A DNA stretch of 64,000 nucleotides from Catenulispora sp. EB89 (GTDB lineage Bacteria > Actinomycetota > Actinomycetes > Streptomycetales > Catenulisporaceae): positions 186,001 to 250,000 of the forward strand of contig NZ_JBGCCU010000016.1 in NCBI RefSeq assembly GCF_041261445.1, in the 5' to 3' direction. Positions within the stretch are counted from its first letter, which is position 1. Each line of letters starts with the position of its first letter. A program made the translations under genes and the position numbers. Below are positions 16,829 to 24,790 of the stretch, piece by piece. The notes below the pieces were generated by a model. That model ran no database searches. It worked only from the letters and a program-made list of their open reading frames with translations, and was not told where the DNA came from.

Positions 16829-18613
16829 ATGACCGCCACCACGAACAAGCGCGCCAAAGCCTCCGCCGACGGCCTCGTGGAAATGGCCTGGGACCCCATC
16901 ACCCGGATCGTCGGGAGCCTGGGCATCTACACGAAGATCGACTTCAAGAACATGACGGTGCCGGAGTGCCACAGCACCTCGTCGATCTTCCGCGGCTACA
17001 GCCTGTTCATGAAGGGCAAGGACCCGCGCGACGCGCACTTCATCACCAGCCGCATCTGCGGCATCTGCGGCGACAACCACGCCACCTGCTCCTGCTACGC
17101 GCAGAACATGGCCTACGGCGTGAAGCCGCCGCACCTCGGCGAGTGGATCGTGAACCTCGGCGAGGCCGCGGAGTACATGTTCGACCACAACATCTTCCAG
17201 GAGAACCTGGTCGGCGTGGACTACTGCGAGCGGATGGTCAAGGAGACCAACCCCTCGGTGCTGGCCAAGGCGGAGAACACCCCGGCGCCGCACGCCGACG
17301 CGCACGGCTACAAGACGATCGCGGACATCATGCGCGCCCTGAACCCGTTCAGCGGCGAGTTCTACCGCGAGGCGCTGCAGGTCAGCCGGTCCACGCGGGA
17401 GATGTTCTGCCTGATGGAAGGCCGGCACGTCCACCCCTCGACGCTGTACGCCGGCGGCGTGGGCACGGTCGCGACCATCCAGCTGATGACGGACTACATG
17501 TCCCGCCTGATGCGCTACGTGGAGTTCATGAAGGCGGTCGTGCCGATGCACGACGACCTGTTCGACTTCTTCTACGAGGCGCTGCCCGGGTACGAGAACG
17601 TCGGGCTGCGCCGGACGTTGCTGGGCTGCTGGGGCTCGTTCCAGGACCCGGAGTACTGCAACTTCTCCTACGCGGACATGAGCGACTGGGGTCGCAAGAT
17701 GTTCGTCACGCCGGGCGTCGTGGTCGACGGCAAGCTGGTCACCAACGACCTGGTGGACATCAACCTCGGCATCAGGATCCTGCTCGGCAGCTCGTACTAC
17801 GAGGACTGGAAGGACCAGGAGGTCTTCGTCACGCACGACCCGCTGGGCAACCCGGTGGATCCGCGGCACCCGTGGAACCAGCACACGAACCCGCGGCCGG
17901 CCAAGCGGGACCTGGAGGACAAGTACAGCTGGGTGATGTCGCCGCGCTGGTACGACGGCAAGGACTACCTGGCGCTGGACACCGGCGGCGGGCCGATCGC
18001 GCGGCTGTGGTCGACGGCGCTGTCCGGACTCGTGGACATCGGATACGTCAAGGCCACCGGTCACAGTGTCGTGATCGAGCTGCCGAAGACCGCGCTGAAG
18101 CCGCCGGTCACGTTCGAGTGGAAGATCCCGAAGTGGAGCAACACCCTCGAACGGAACCGGGCGCGGACCTATTTCCAGGCCTACGCGGCCGCGTGCGCGC
18201 TGCACTTCGCCGAGAAGGCGCTGGAGGAGATCCGCGCCGGGCGCACCAAGACCTGGGAGAAGTTCGAGGTGCCGGACGAGGCGATCAGCTGCGGCTTCAC
18301 CGAGGCGGTGCGCGGCGTGCTGTCGCACCACATGGTCATCCGGGACGGGAAGATCGCGAACTACCACCCGTACCCGCCGACGCCGTGGAACGCCAGCCCG
18401 CGCGACTCGTACGGGACGCCGGGGCCGTATGAGGACGCGGTGCAGGACCAGCCGTTGTTCGAGGAGAACAAGGGCGATGCGTTCAAGGGCATCGACATCA
18501 TGCGCACCGTGCGGAGCTTCGACCCGTGTCTGCCGTGCGGGGTGCACATGTACCTCGGTGGTGGGAAGACGTTGCAGAAGCTGCACACGCCGACGATGGC
18601 GTCGCCGGAGTGA
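16829..18613 (+). CDS. hhyL: Group 1h [NiFe]-hydrogenase large (catalytic) subunit
   Basis: 594 residues. The nickel-iron site is held by the L1 motif RICGICGDNH (Cys77, Cys80) and the L2 motif DPCLPCGVH (Cys567, Cys570). Cleavage after His573 by the maturation protease would remove a 21-residue tail starting MYLGGGKTL. Sequence such as GDNHATCSCYAQNMAYGVKPP fits the high-affinity actinobacterial group. The gene follows hhyS after 96 bp that contain a short direct repeat (ACTCCATCCCGAA twice), and its stop overlaps the NifU-like start (GTGA). ATG is preceded by GAGGGGACGAACC. Confidence 0.97.
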   Translation: MTATTNKRAKASADGLVEMAWDPITRIVGSLGIYTKIDFKNMTVPECHSTSSIFRGYSLFMKGKDPRDAHFITSRICGICGDNHATCSCYAQNMAYGVKPPHLGEWIVNLGEAAEYMFDHNIFQENLVGVDYCERMVKETNPSVLAKAENTPAPHADAHGYKTIADIMRALNPFSGEFYREALQVSRSTREMFCLMEGRHVHPSTLYAGGVGTVATIQLMTDYMSRLMRYVEFMKAVVPMHDDLFDFFYEALPGYENVGLRRTLLGCWGSFQDPEYCNFSYADMSDWGRKMFVTPGVVVDGKLVTNDLVDINLGIRILLGSSYYEDWKDQEVFVTHDPLGNPVDPRHPWNQHTNPRPAKRDLEDKYSWVMSPRWYDGKDYLALDTGGGPIARLWSTALSGLVDIGYVKATGHSVVIELPKTALKPPVTFEWKIPKWSNTLERNRARTYFQAYAAACALHFAEKALEEIRAGRTKTWEKFEVPDEAISCGFTEAVRGVLSHHMVIRDGKIANYHPYPPTPWNASPRDSYGTPGPYEDAVQDQPLFEENKGDAFKGIDIMRTVRSFDPCLPCGVHMYLGGGKTLQKLHTPTMASPE

Positions 18614-19200
18614 CGGCGCGGGCGGAGGGCGCGGCGAGTGCGGCCGGTACGGCGGGTGCGGCGGGTGCCGCGCCGGACCGGCTGGTCGAGGTCGGCGAGC
18701 GGTTGGAGCGGGTGTTGGAAGGCGGGGCGCCGGAGAGTCCGGTGGCCCGGGAGGACGCGCGGGAACTGGTGCGTCTGCTCACGGACCTCTACGGCGAGGT
18801 GTTGGAGCGGGTGCTCAGCCTCGCCGATGACGCCGGGTCGCTGAGCGACGACCTGCTCGCGCGGCTCGCCGACGATCGGCTGGTCGGGAGTCTGCTGCTG
18901 GTGCACGGGCTGCATCCGTACAGCGTTCAGGAACGAGTGGAGCGCGCGCTCGCGGCGCTGCGTCTGGAACGGCACAGTGCTGAGGCTGTCGCGACGATGT
19001 CGGACGACGGGATGGTTCGGGTGAGCGTGGCCGCGTCGGGTTGTGGGTCGGGGGCGGTTGTCGACATGGTGCGCGCGGCTGTTGAGGAGGCGGCGCCGGA
19101 TGCCGACGTCCACGTTGAAGCGGAAGCGGCGCAATCCGGGGCGCCGGCTTTCATCCCGTTGGAGACGCTGATGCCGAAGCGGGCGGCGGTGCGGACATGA
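18610..19200 (+). CDS. NifU C-terminal-domain-like protein of the hydrogenase locus
   Basis: 196 residues from a GTG that overlaps the hhyL stop by four bases. The C-terminal half, LLVHGLHPYSVQERVERAL to the end, resembles the NifU/Nfu scaffold domain, but the metal-binding CxxC is reduced to one Cys (ASGCGSGAVVDMVRAAVEEA). A helical N-terminal ~90 residues (LTDLYGEVLERVLSLADD) resembles the regions conserved beside group 1h hydrogenases. It may help load Fe-S clusters into HhyS or act as a structural partner; loss of one Cys argues against a simple scaffold role. Confidence 0.8.
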   Translation: MTARAEGAASAAGTAGAAGAAPDRLVEVGERLERVLEGGAPESPVAREDARELVRLLTDLYGEVLERVLSLADDAGSLSDDLLARLADDRLVGSLLLVHGLHPYSVQERVERALAALRLERHSAEAVATMSDDGMVRVSVAASGCGSGAVVDMVRAAVEEAAPDADVHVEAEAAQSGAPAFIPLETLMPKRAAVRT

Positions 19201-19829
19201 GCCGCGCCACTGTCGAGCGGCGGGCCGATCCGCTGGGCGTGCTGCGGCGCGTCCGGGCAACCGGATCCGCACCGGAGCAGGCCAGCGATGTGGCGCCGAC
19301 TGTCCTCGAACGCTGCGAGCTGTGCGCGACGCCGGTGCCGCCCGAGCACCGCCACGTCGTGAACCTGGACAGCCGCGCGCTGCTGTGCGCGTGCCGTCCG
19401 TGCTCGCTGCTGTTCGAGTATCCGGAAGCCGCGCTGGCCTACCGCACCGTGCCCGAGCGGTACGCCGCGCTTCCGGCGCTGTCGCGGACCGAGTGGGACA
19501 GCCTGGAGGTGCCGGTCGGCCTGGCGTTCGTCTTCCGCAACTCGCGGCAGGACCGCGCCGTCGTCTGCTATCCCGGGCCGGCCGGCGTCACCGAGGCGGA
19601 CCTGTCGGTCGAGGTGTCCGAGGCGTTCGCCGGGGCCGCGCCTGATGTGGAGGCGGTGCTGATCCGGGCGCAGGACGGCGGCTTCGAGCGGTTCGTCGTC
19701 CCGATCGACGTGTGCTACGCGCTCGTGGGGCATCTGCGGACGCTGTGGCGCGGCTTCGACGGCGGTTCCGAGGCCCACGCGCGCGTCGCGGAGTTCTTCG
19801 CTGATGTCGAGCGCAAGGCGGTGCGATAG
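19197..19829 (+). CDS. DUF5947-family hydrogenase-associated protein
   Basis: 210 residues, overlapping the previous gene by four bases (ATGA). It has a four-cysteine cluster CELCATPVPPEH ... LLCACRPCSLLF at about residues 41-72, resembling a rubredoxin/zinc-ribbon knuckle pair, and a C-terminal domain with FERFVVPIDVCYALVGHLRTLWRGFDGG. DUF5947 proteins are typical of actinobacterial group 1h hydrogenase operons. The cysteine layout would fit iron or zinc; an electron-transfer role is possible but unproved. Confidence 0.85.
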   Translation: MSRATVERRADPLGVLRRVRATGSAPEQASDVAPTVLERCELCATPVPPEHRHVVNLDSRALLCACRPCSLLFEYPEAALAYRTVPERYAALPALSRTEWDSLEVPVGLAFVFRNSRQDRAVVCYPGPAGVTEADLSVEVSEAFAGAAPDVEAVLIRAQDGGFERFVVPIDVCYALVGHLRTLWRGFDGGSEAHARVAEFFADVERKAVR

Positions 19830-19831
19830 CA

Positions 19832-20476
19832 GTGTCCGAACTCGCTTTCACGGTCCTGGACGTCAAGCCCGAGCCGCACGCCGCCGCGCCGAATCTGACC
19901 GTGCGGCTGCGCATCACCGAGGCCGGCGGCGAGCGCATCCATGCGATCGCGCTCCGCTGCCAGGTACGTATCGAACCGCAGCGTCGCGCCTACGAGCCTG
20001 CGGAGAAGACCGATCTGGCCGACCTGTTCGGCGTCGCGTCCCGGTGGGGCGAGACTCTCAAGCCTCTGCTGTGGACGCAGACCTCTGTGATGGTGCCGGG
20101 GTTCACGGATGCGGTCGACGTCGATCTGCCGCTGCCGTGCACGTACGACTTCGAGGTGGCCGCGGCCAAGTATCTCCAGGCGCTCGGCGACGGCGAGGTG
20201 CCGCTGAGCTTCCAGTTCAGCGGCACGGTCTTCACGCGCGGCGAGTCCGGCTTCGGGGTGGAGCAGATCCCGTGGCATCTGGAGGCCGGATACCGCATGC
20301 CGATCCGCGTGTGGCGCGAGCTGATGGACGCCCACTTCCCGAACAGCGGCTGGATCCGGCTGGACCGCGACACGTTGCGACGACTCGGCACGTATCGGAC
20401 CGAGCGTGGCCTGATCAGCTGGGACCGGGTGTTCGCCGAGCTGCTGCCGGCCGAGGAACTGGAGGGTTCGCGATGA
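19832..20476 (+). CDS. DUF6084-family hydrogenase-associated protein
   Basis: 214 residues from a GTG two bases after the DUF5947 stop. Beta-rich sequence without metal-binding cysteine pairs: LAFTVLDVKPEPHAAAPNL, GERIHAIALRCQVRIEPQRR, and a conserved-looking RMPIRVWRELMDAHFPNSGW. It matches the conserved protein that sits between DUF5947 and the larger accessory gene in group 1h operons. Function unknown; cytosolic, no signal or membrane segment. Its stop overlaps the next start by four bases, so the stoichiometry of the set is likely coupled. Confidence 0.8.
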   Translation: MSELAFTVLDVKPEPHAAAPNLTVRLRITEAGGERIHAIALRCQVRIEPQRRAYEPAEKTDLADLFGVASRWGETLKPLLWTQTSVMVPGFTDAVDVDLPLPCTYDFEVAAAKYLQALGDGEVPLSFQFSGTVFTRGESGFGVEQIPWHLEAGYRMPIRVWRELMDAHFPNSGWIRLDRDTLRRLGTYRTERGLISWDRVFAELLPAEELEGSR

Positions 20477-22074
20477 CCGGCCACACCCGCACCGCCGCAC
20501 CAGACGCCGAGCCCCGGGACGAACCGCGCCTGGCCGACGCGCGCCGGGTGGCCGACGCCATCCTGTTCGAGGGCTACATCCTGTATCCGTATCGGTCGAC
20601 GTCGGCGAAGAACCAGCTCCGCTGGCAGTTCGGGATGCTCGGGCCGGTCGGCGCGGTCGAGGCGGGGGTCGGGGAGGAGTGCGGCGCGCGGACCTCGCTG
20701 TTGGTCGCGCCGGAGGTGCGGCCCGGGGCGGAGTTCGGGATCGACCTGACACTGCGCTTCCTGCACCCGCAGTTCCGGGCCGTCGAGCGGGCGACCGGAT
20801 CAGGGTTCGAGCCGGTCCACGCCCTGCACATCCACGACGCGCAGTGGGTGCCCTGGCACGAGGCGATCGTCCGCGAGGTGCCGATCGCCGGTATCACCGA
20901 CGACGCGGTGTTCCCCATCGCGATCGCGGGCGGCGAGGAGACCGAGCTGCTGTACGACGCCGGCCGACTCGCCGGGCGTCTGGTGCGCACGCGCGAACCG
21001 CTGAGCGCGCAGGTGCGCGTCACGGTGCGGAGCATCGACGCGGAGCAGCCGCTCGTGGCGGTCGACATCGAGGTGGAGAACCTGGGGCGCTGGGACCCCG
21101 GCTCGGCCGCCGGGACAGGCCAAGCAAGCCCGGCAGGCCCGGCAGGCCCGGCAGGCCCGGCAAGCCAAGCAGGGCAAGCAAGGCAAGCAAGGCAAGCAGG
21201 TGAGGCAGGCCCGGCAGACCATGCAGGCCATGCAGGTCAAGCAGGTCAAGCAGGCGAGGCAGGCCCGGCAGGTCAGGCAGGTCAGGCGGGTCAGGCAGGG
21301 CAGGCAGGTCAGGCCCCCCGCACCGCCGCCCGGGACATCGCCGCGCGCGCCTCCTTCGCCGGAGCCCACCTCGTGGCGCGCGTCCGCGGCGGCCGCTTTC
21401 TGTCCCCGACCGATCCCCCGGCGTGGGCGGCCGGCGCCTCGGCGGCGTGTGAGCATCACCGCTGGTGGCCGGTGCTGCTCGGGGCCGAGGGCGGCCCGGA
21501 CGACATGGCGCTCGTGTCGCCGATCATCCTGTCCGACCGGCCCGTCGTCGCACCGGAGAGCGCTGGGGATTTCTTCGATGCCACGGAGATCGACGAGATG
21601 CTGGCACTGCGCGTGCGGACCCTGACCGACGACGAGAAGGCCCAGGCGCGGGGCACCGATCCGCGCGCCGCCGAGATCATCGACCGTTGCGACACCATGA
21701 CCGATGAGGCGCTCGCCGGGTTGCACGGGACGGTGCGCGACTCCGCCGACACCCCCGCCACCGTCATCACCACCGACACCCCCTGGTGGGACCCGGCCGC
21801 CGACGCGTCCGTCACGCCCGAACACGACGCCGTCCTCGTCGCCGGCGTCACCGTGCGCAAAGGCAGCAGCGTCCGCCTGCGCCCCCTGCGCCGCGCCGAC
21901 GCCCAGGACATGTTCCTCGATGGCCAGAACGCCACCGTGACCGCCGTCCTGCACGACGTCGACGGGGGCACGCACGTCGCCGTCACCCTCGACGCCGACC
22001 CCGGCCACGACCTGCACGCCTGGTACGGCCGCTATCACTACTTCGCCCCCGACGAACTGGAGCCCCTGCGATGA
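20473..22074 (+). CDS. Large hydrogenase-associated accessory protein with a collagen-like triplet insert
   Basis: 533 residues from ATG 20473, overlapping the DUF6084 stop. The N-terminal ~205 residues begin RRVADAILFEGYILYPYRSTSAKNQLRWQFG; the C-terminal ~250 residues hold FLSPTDPP, WWPVLLG, DMALVSPIILSDRP and a long-helical TLTDDEKAQARGTDPRAAEIIDRCD. The conserved two-part architecture is that of the big uncharacterised gene of group 1h operons. Residues ~217-281 interrupt it with 21 triplets of the form x-x-Ala, mostly Gly-Gln-Ala or Gly-Pro-Ala. Its stop overlaps the protease start (ATGA). Role in hydrogenase assembly or electron acceptance is inferred from position only. Confidence 0.8.
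   Translation: MTGHTRTAAPDAEPRDEPRLADARRVADAILFEGYILYPYRSTSAKNQLRWQFGMLGPVGAVEAGVGEECGARTSLLVAPEVRPGAEFGIDLTLRFLHPQFRAVERATGSGFEPVHALHIHDAQWVPWHEAIVREVPIAGITDDAVFPIAIAGGEETELLYDAGRLAGRLVRTREPLSAQVRVTVRSIDAEQPLVAVDIEVENLGRWDPGSAAGTGQASPAGPAGPAGPASQAGQARQARQAGEAGPADHAGHAGQAGQAGEAGPAGQAGQAGQAGQAGQAPRTAARDIAARASFAGAHLVARVRGGRFLSPTDPPAWAAGASAACEHHRWWPVLLGAEGGPDDMALVSPIILSDRPVVAPESAGDFFDATEIDEMLALRVRTLTDDEKAQARGTDPRAAEIIDRCDTMTDEALAGLHGTVRDSADTPATVITTDTPWWDPAADASVTPEHDAVLVAGVTVRKGSSVRLRPLRRADAQDMFLDGQNATVTAVLHDVDGGTHVAVTLDADPGHDLHAWYGRYHYFAPDELEPLR
21121..21315. repeat. Nine-bp triplet repeat tract encoding a Gly-X-Ala collagen-like run
   Basis: About 21 units of 9 bp (CAGGCAGGT, CCGGCAGGC, CAAGCAAGG and variants) run without interruption in the reading frame of the accessory gene. 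The encoded pattern is (Gly-Pro-Ala)3 then (Gly-Gln-Ala)n with some Arg, Glu, Asp and His substitutions. The tract is a multiple of three throughout. Confidence 0.95.
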
Positions 22075-22565
22075 GCCCGCGCGTCCTGGTGGCCGGGATC
22101 GGCAACGTCTTCCTCGGCGACGACGGCTTCGGTTCCGAGGCCGCCCGGCGGCTGGCCGCCGAGCCGCTGCCCGAGGGCGTGACCGTGGTCGACTACGGCA
22201 TCCGCGGCATGCACCTGGCTTTCGACCTCCTCGACGGGTACGACGCCCTGGTGATCGTCGACGCCCTGCCGCACGGCGGCGCGCCGGGGGACGTCACCGT
22301 CCTGGAGGTCGGCGAGGCGGACCTCGGCGACGGCGAGTTCGACGCGCACGGCATGAACCCGGTCTCGGTCCTGGCCAGCCTCGGCACGCTCGGCGGCCGG
22401 CTGCCGCCGCGCACGCACGTGGTCGGCTGCGAACCGCGCGACGTCGACGAGGGCATCGGGCTGAGTCCGGAGGTCGCCACGGCGGTCGACACCGCGCTGT
22501 CTGCCATCCGGGTGCTTATCTCCGCCAAACCGGTACAACAGCCGAGCACCGCGAAAGGTGTCTGA
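22071..22565 (+). CDS. Hydrogenase maturation endopeptidase (HyaD/HybD family)
   Basis: 164 residues. The N-terminus LVAGIGNVFLGDDGFGSEA carries the conserved GIGNxxxxDDGxG with the nickel-binding acidic residue (Asp in LGDDGFG); the other ligands fit the Asp of VIVDALPHGGAPGD and the His of DAHGMNPVSVLA. These proteases remove the C-terminal tail of the large subunit once Ni has been inserted, here expected after His573 of HhyL. ATGA overlap with the preceding gene. C-terminal ~25 residues are variable. Confidence 0.94.
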   Translation: MSPRVLVAGIGNVFLGDDGFGSEAARRLAAEPLPEGVTVVDYGIRGMHLAFDLLDGYDALVIVDALPHGGAPGDVTVLEVGEADLGDGEFDAHGMNPVSVLASLGTLGGRLPPRTHVVGCEPRDVDEGIGLSPEVATAVDTALSAIRVLISAKPVQQPSTAKGV

Positions 22566-22566
22566 C

Positions 22567-22686
22567 ATGAAGCTACTCGGTGTGCTGAGCGCGACGGCGC
22601 TGACCGCGATCGGGGTGGCCGCCTCGGTTCTGGCGGTGCGTTCGATCCCGGACGTCATGCGCTACCTGAAGATCAGGAGCATGTGA
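22567..22686 (+). CDS. 39-residue DUF6893-type small membrane protein
   Basis: A short frame of 40 codons: MKLLGVLSATALTAIGVAA, a hydrophobic segment, then a PDVMRYLKIRSM end. AAAGGTG lies six bases before the ATG, inside the end of the protease gene. The hydrophobic N-terminal helix with a basic PDxxRYLKIR tail is the pattern of the DUF6893 family of actinobacterial small proteins. Sandwiched, in the same direction and with a 1-bp gap each side, between the maturation protease and hypA, it is likely translated as part of the hydrogenase operon. It could tether a cytosolic hydrogenase component to the membrane. Confidence 0.8.
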   Translation: MKLLGVLSATALTAIGVAASVLAVRSIPDVMRYLKIRSM

Positions 22687-22687
22687 C

Positions 22688-23029
22688 ATGCACGAGATCG
22701 GTTACTGCACCGGCGTCCTGGAGGCCGTGGAGCGCCGTGCCGAGGGACGGCCGGTGGCCCGGATCGGCGTGCTGGTCGGGACCCTGCACCGGATCTCCCC
22801 GGCCGCGTTCGAGCAGTCCTTCCAGCTGGTCGCCGACGGCGGGATCGCGGCCGGCGCGCAGACCGAGGTGCAGATCTCGCCGGTGCGCGCCACCTGCGCG
22901 GCGTGCCCGGCCTCGTTCGAGGCCGCCGAGGCGACGCCGACCTGCCCGGACTGCCACAGCACGGACGTCGCCACCGAGGGCGGCGACGAGCTGGTGCTGC
23001 AGTGGGTCGAGTTCCGAAAGGACCGTTGA
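22688..23029 (+). CDS. hypA: HypA nickel/zinc metallochaperone
   Basis: 113 residues. Begins MHEIGYCTGVLEAVE, with the invariant N-terminal Met-His-Glu nickel site. The zinc domain has CAACPASFE...CPDC, two CxxC pairs separated by 13 residues. HypA delivers Ni to the large subunit, normally with the GTPase HypB, which is absent from this window. AGGAG is eight bases before the ATG, inside the preceding small gene. Confidence 0.95.
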   Translation: MHEIGYCTGVLEAVERRAEGRPVARIGVLVGTLHRISPAAFEQSFQLVADGGIAAGAQTEVQISPVRATCAACPASFEAAEATPTCPDCHSTDVATEGGDELVLQWVEFRKDR

Positions 23030-23032
23030 ACC

Positions 23033-23308
23033 GTGTGCCTGGCCATCCCCGGGCAGGTCGCCGAGATCCTGCCGGACACCGATGAGCAGCTGGCCGTGAT
23101 CGACGTGGTCGGCGTCAAGCGGAAGATCAACATCGGGCTGCTGGACCGCGGCACGCTGGCGCCGGGCGACTGGGTGCTGATCCACGTCGGGTTCGCCATG
23201 TCGAAGGTGGACGAGCGGGAGGCCGCCGAGGCACTGTCCGTACTGGAGATGATGGGCCAGGCCTTCGACGAGGAGTTGCAGGCCGTGGCGGAATCGGATC
23301 CGGTGTGA
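23033..23308 (+). CDS. hypC: HypC chaperone of hydrogenase large subunit
   Basis: 91 residues from GTG, starting (M)CLAIPGQVAEIL: Cys2 is the residue that binds the Fe(CN)2CO precursor with HypD and later the large subunit. The rest is the typical OB-fold (VVGVKRKINIGLL, GDWVLIHVGFAMSKVDEREA). The stop overlaps the next hypC-like start (GTGA). Length is normal. Confidence 0.95.
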   Translation: MCLAIPGQVAEILPDTDEQLAVIDVVGVKRKINIGLLDRGTLAPGDWVLIHVGFAMSKVDEREAAEALSVLEMMGQAFDEELQAVAESDPV

Positions 23309-23586
23309 GCGCGCGGCGAGTCGACGACGGTACCGCCGACATCACGGCGTGCTCCGCCGACGGCGAGTGCATCACCTGCGGTGATGTCGCGGTGCCGCTG
23401 ACCGTCGTCTCGGTCGCGGGGAGCGACGCGCGGTGCCGCGACGGAGACGGCCGCGAGGAGAGCGTCGCGTTGGAGTTCGTCGGCCGGGTCGGCGTCGGCG
23501 ACCGCGTCTTGGTACACGCAGGCGTCGCCATCGAACTGCTGGCGACCGAGCCCGTCGAAACCGCAGAGCCCGTGTCCGAAGTCTGA
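23305..23586 (+). CDS. Second HypC/HupF-like protein, variant without the N-terminal Cys
   Basis: 93 residues from a GTG overlapping hypC. The C-terminal two thirds repeats the HypC fold (GRVGVGDRVLVHAGVAIELL), but the N-terminus reads MSARRVDDG and lacks Met-Cys. Instead it has ACSADGECITCGDVAVPL, with a CxxC (ECITCGD). Similar divergent copies accompany actinobacterial hyp operons. It may be a chaperone specialised for a different maturation step or may bind iron through the CxxC pair; function is inference. Confidence 0.85.
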   Translation: MSARRVDDGTADITACSADGECITCGDVAVPLTVVSVAGSDARCRDGDGREESVALEFVGRVGVGDRVLVHAGVAIELLATEPVETAEPVSEV

Positions 23587-23604
23587 CAAGACAGGAGTGG
23601 CGCG

Positions 23605-24729
23605 ATGCGCTTCGTCGACGAATACCGCGACCCCGATCTGGCCCGTGCGCTGTCCGCGCAGATCGCCGCCCTCACCGAGCCGGGACGGCACTACAAGTTC
23701 ATGGAGGTCTGCGGCGGCCACACCCACGCCATCTACCGCTACGGCGTCCACGACCTGCTGCCGGAGAACATCGAGCTCGTGCACGGCCCCGGCTGCCCGG
23801 TCTGCGTGATCCCGATGGGCCGCGTGGACGACGGGATCGCGATCGCCGAGCAGCCCGGCGTGATCCTCACCTGCTTCGGCGACATGATGCGCGTGCCCGG
23901 CGGCCGCGGCTCGTTCCTGGAGGCCAACGCGCGCGGCACCGACATCCGCATGGTGTACTCGCCGCTGGACGCGCTGCGCATCGCGCGGGAGAACCCGGAC
24001 CGGCAGGTCGTGTTCTACGCCATCGGCTTCGAGACCACGGCACCGTCGACCGCGCTGACCGTGCTGCGCGCGGAGCAGGAGGGCGTCGAGAACTTCTCGG
24101 TGATGTGCAGCCACGTCACGATCATCCCGGCGATCAAGGCCATCCTGGATTCGCCGGACCTGCGGCTGGACGCCTTCATCGGACCCGGACACGTCTCGAC
24201 GGTCATCGGCTGCCGGCCGTACGAGTTCATCGCGCGCGAGCACGGCAAGCCGGTGGTGTGCGCGGGGTTCGAGCCGTTGGACGTGCTGCAGTCCGTGCAC
24301 ATGATCATGAAGCAGCTCGCCGAGGGCCGCAGCGAGGTCGAGAACCAGTACGGCCGCGTGGTCCGGTGGGACGGCAACGAGCTGGCGCTCCAGGCGCTGA
24401 GCCGGGTCTTCGAGCTGCGGCCGTTCTTCGAGTGGCGCGGGCTCGGCTCGATTCCCCAGTCGGCGCTGCGGTTCACCTCCGCGTACGCACGCTTCGACGC
24501 CGAGCAGCGGTACGCGCTGCCCGGGGTGCGCGTCGCGGACCCGAAGGCGTGCCAGTGCGGCGAGGTGCTCAAGGGGGTGCTCAAGCCGTGGGAGTGCAAG
24601 GTGTTCGGGACGGCGTGCACGCCGGAGACGCCGATCGGGACCTGCATGGTCTCCTCCGAAGGGGCCTGCGCGGCGTACTACAACTTCGGGCAGTACTCGC
24701 GCGAACGGCTCGATCTGCAAGTTCTCTGA
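23605..24729 (+). CDS. hypD: HypD, Fe(CN)2CO scaffold protein
   Basis: 374 residues. HypD holds the iron with CN and CO ligands together with HypC and carries a [4Fe-4S] cluster. Visible motifs: KFMEVCGGHTHAIYRYG, HGPGCPVCVIPMG, ILTCFGDMMRVPG, GFETTAPSTA, GPGHVSTVIG, and the C-terminal cysteine set ACQCGEVLKG, WECKVFG, CTPETPIGTCMVSSEGACAAYY. AGGAGTGGCGCG precedes the ATG. The hypD stop lies within an 18-bp tandem duplication. Confidence 0.97.
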   Translation: MRFVDEYRDPDLARALSAQIAALTEPGRHYKFMEVCGGHTHAIYRYGVHDLLPENIELVHGPGCPVCVIPMGRVDDGIAIAEQPGVILTCFGDMMRVPGGRGSFLEANARGTDIRMVYSPLDALRIARENPDRQVVFYAIGFETTAPSTALTVLRAEQEGVENFSVMCSHVTIIPAIKAILDSPDLRLDAFIGPGHVSTVIGCRPYEFIAREHGKPVVCAGFEPLDVLQSVHMIMKQLAEGRSEVENQYGRVVRWDGNELALQALSRVFELRPFFEWRGLGSIPQSALRFTSAYARFDAEQRYALPGVRVADPKACQCGEVLKGVLKPWECKVFGTACTPETPIGTCMVSSEGACAAYYNFGQYSRERLDLQVL

Positions 24730-24756
24730 GATACCCGAGTTCTTTGAGATACCCGC
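24721..24756. repeat. 18-bp tandem duplication spanning the hypD stop
   Basis: GTTCTCTGAGATACCCGA is followed immediately by GTTCTTTGAGATACCCGC. The first copy contains the hypD TGA. It lies in the 61-bp hypD-hypE gap, which is otherwise unremarkable. It may be a recent slippage product. Confidence 0.85.
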
Positions 24757-24790
24757 ATACGTGGTTAATGGTTCTTCGACGGGAGTAGCG

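Noticed and set aside
15584-18586. 1000-codon open frame on the minus strand
   Set aside because: It is antisense to hhyS and hhyL, whose own motifs are complete. The translated product is a His/Arg/Val/Gln-rich shadow.
21121-21315. Possible CRISPR or VNTR non-coding array
   Set aside because: The 9-bp units continue the reading frame of a gene conserved in hydrogenase loci; it is a coding repeat.
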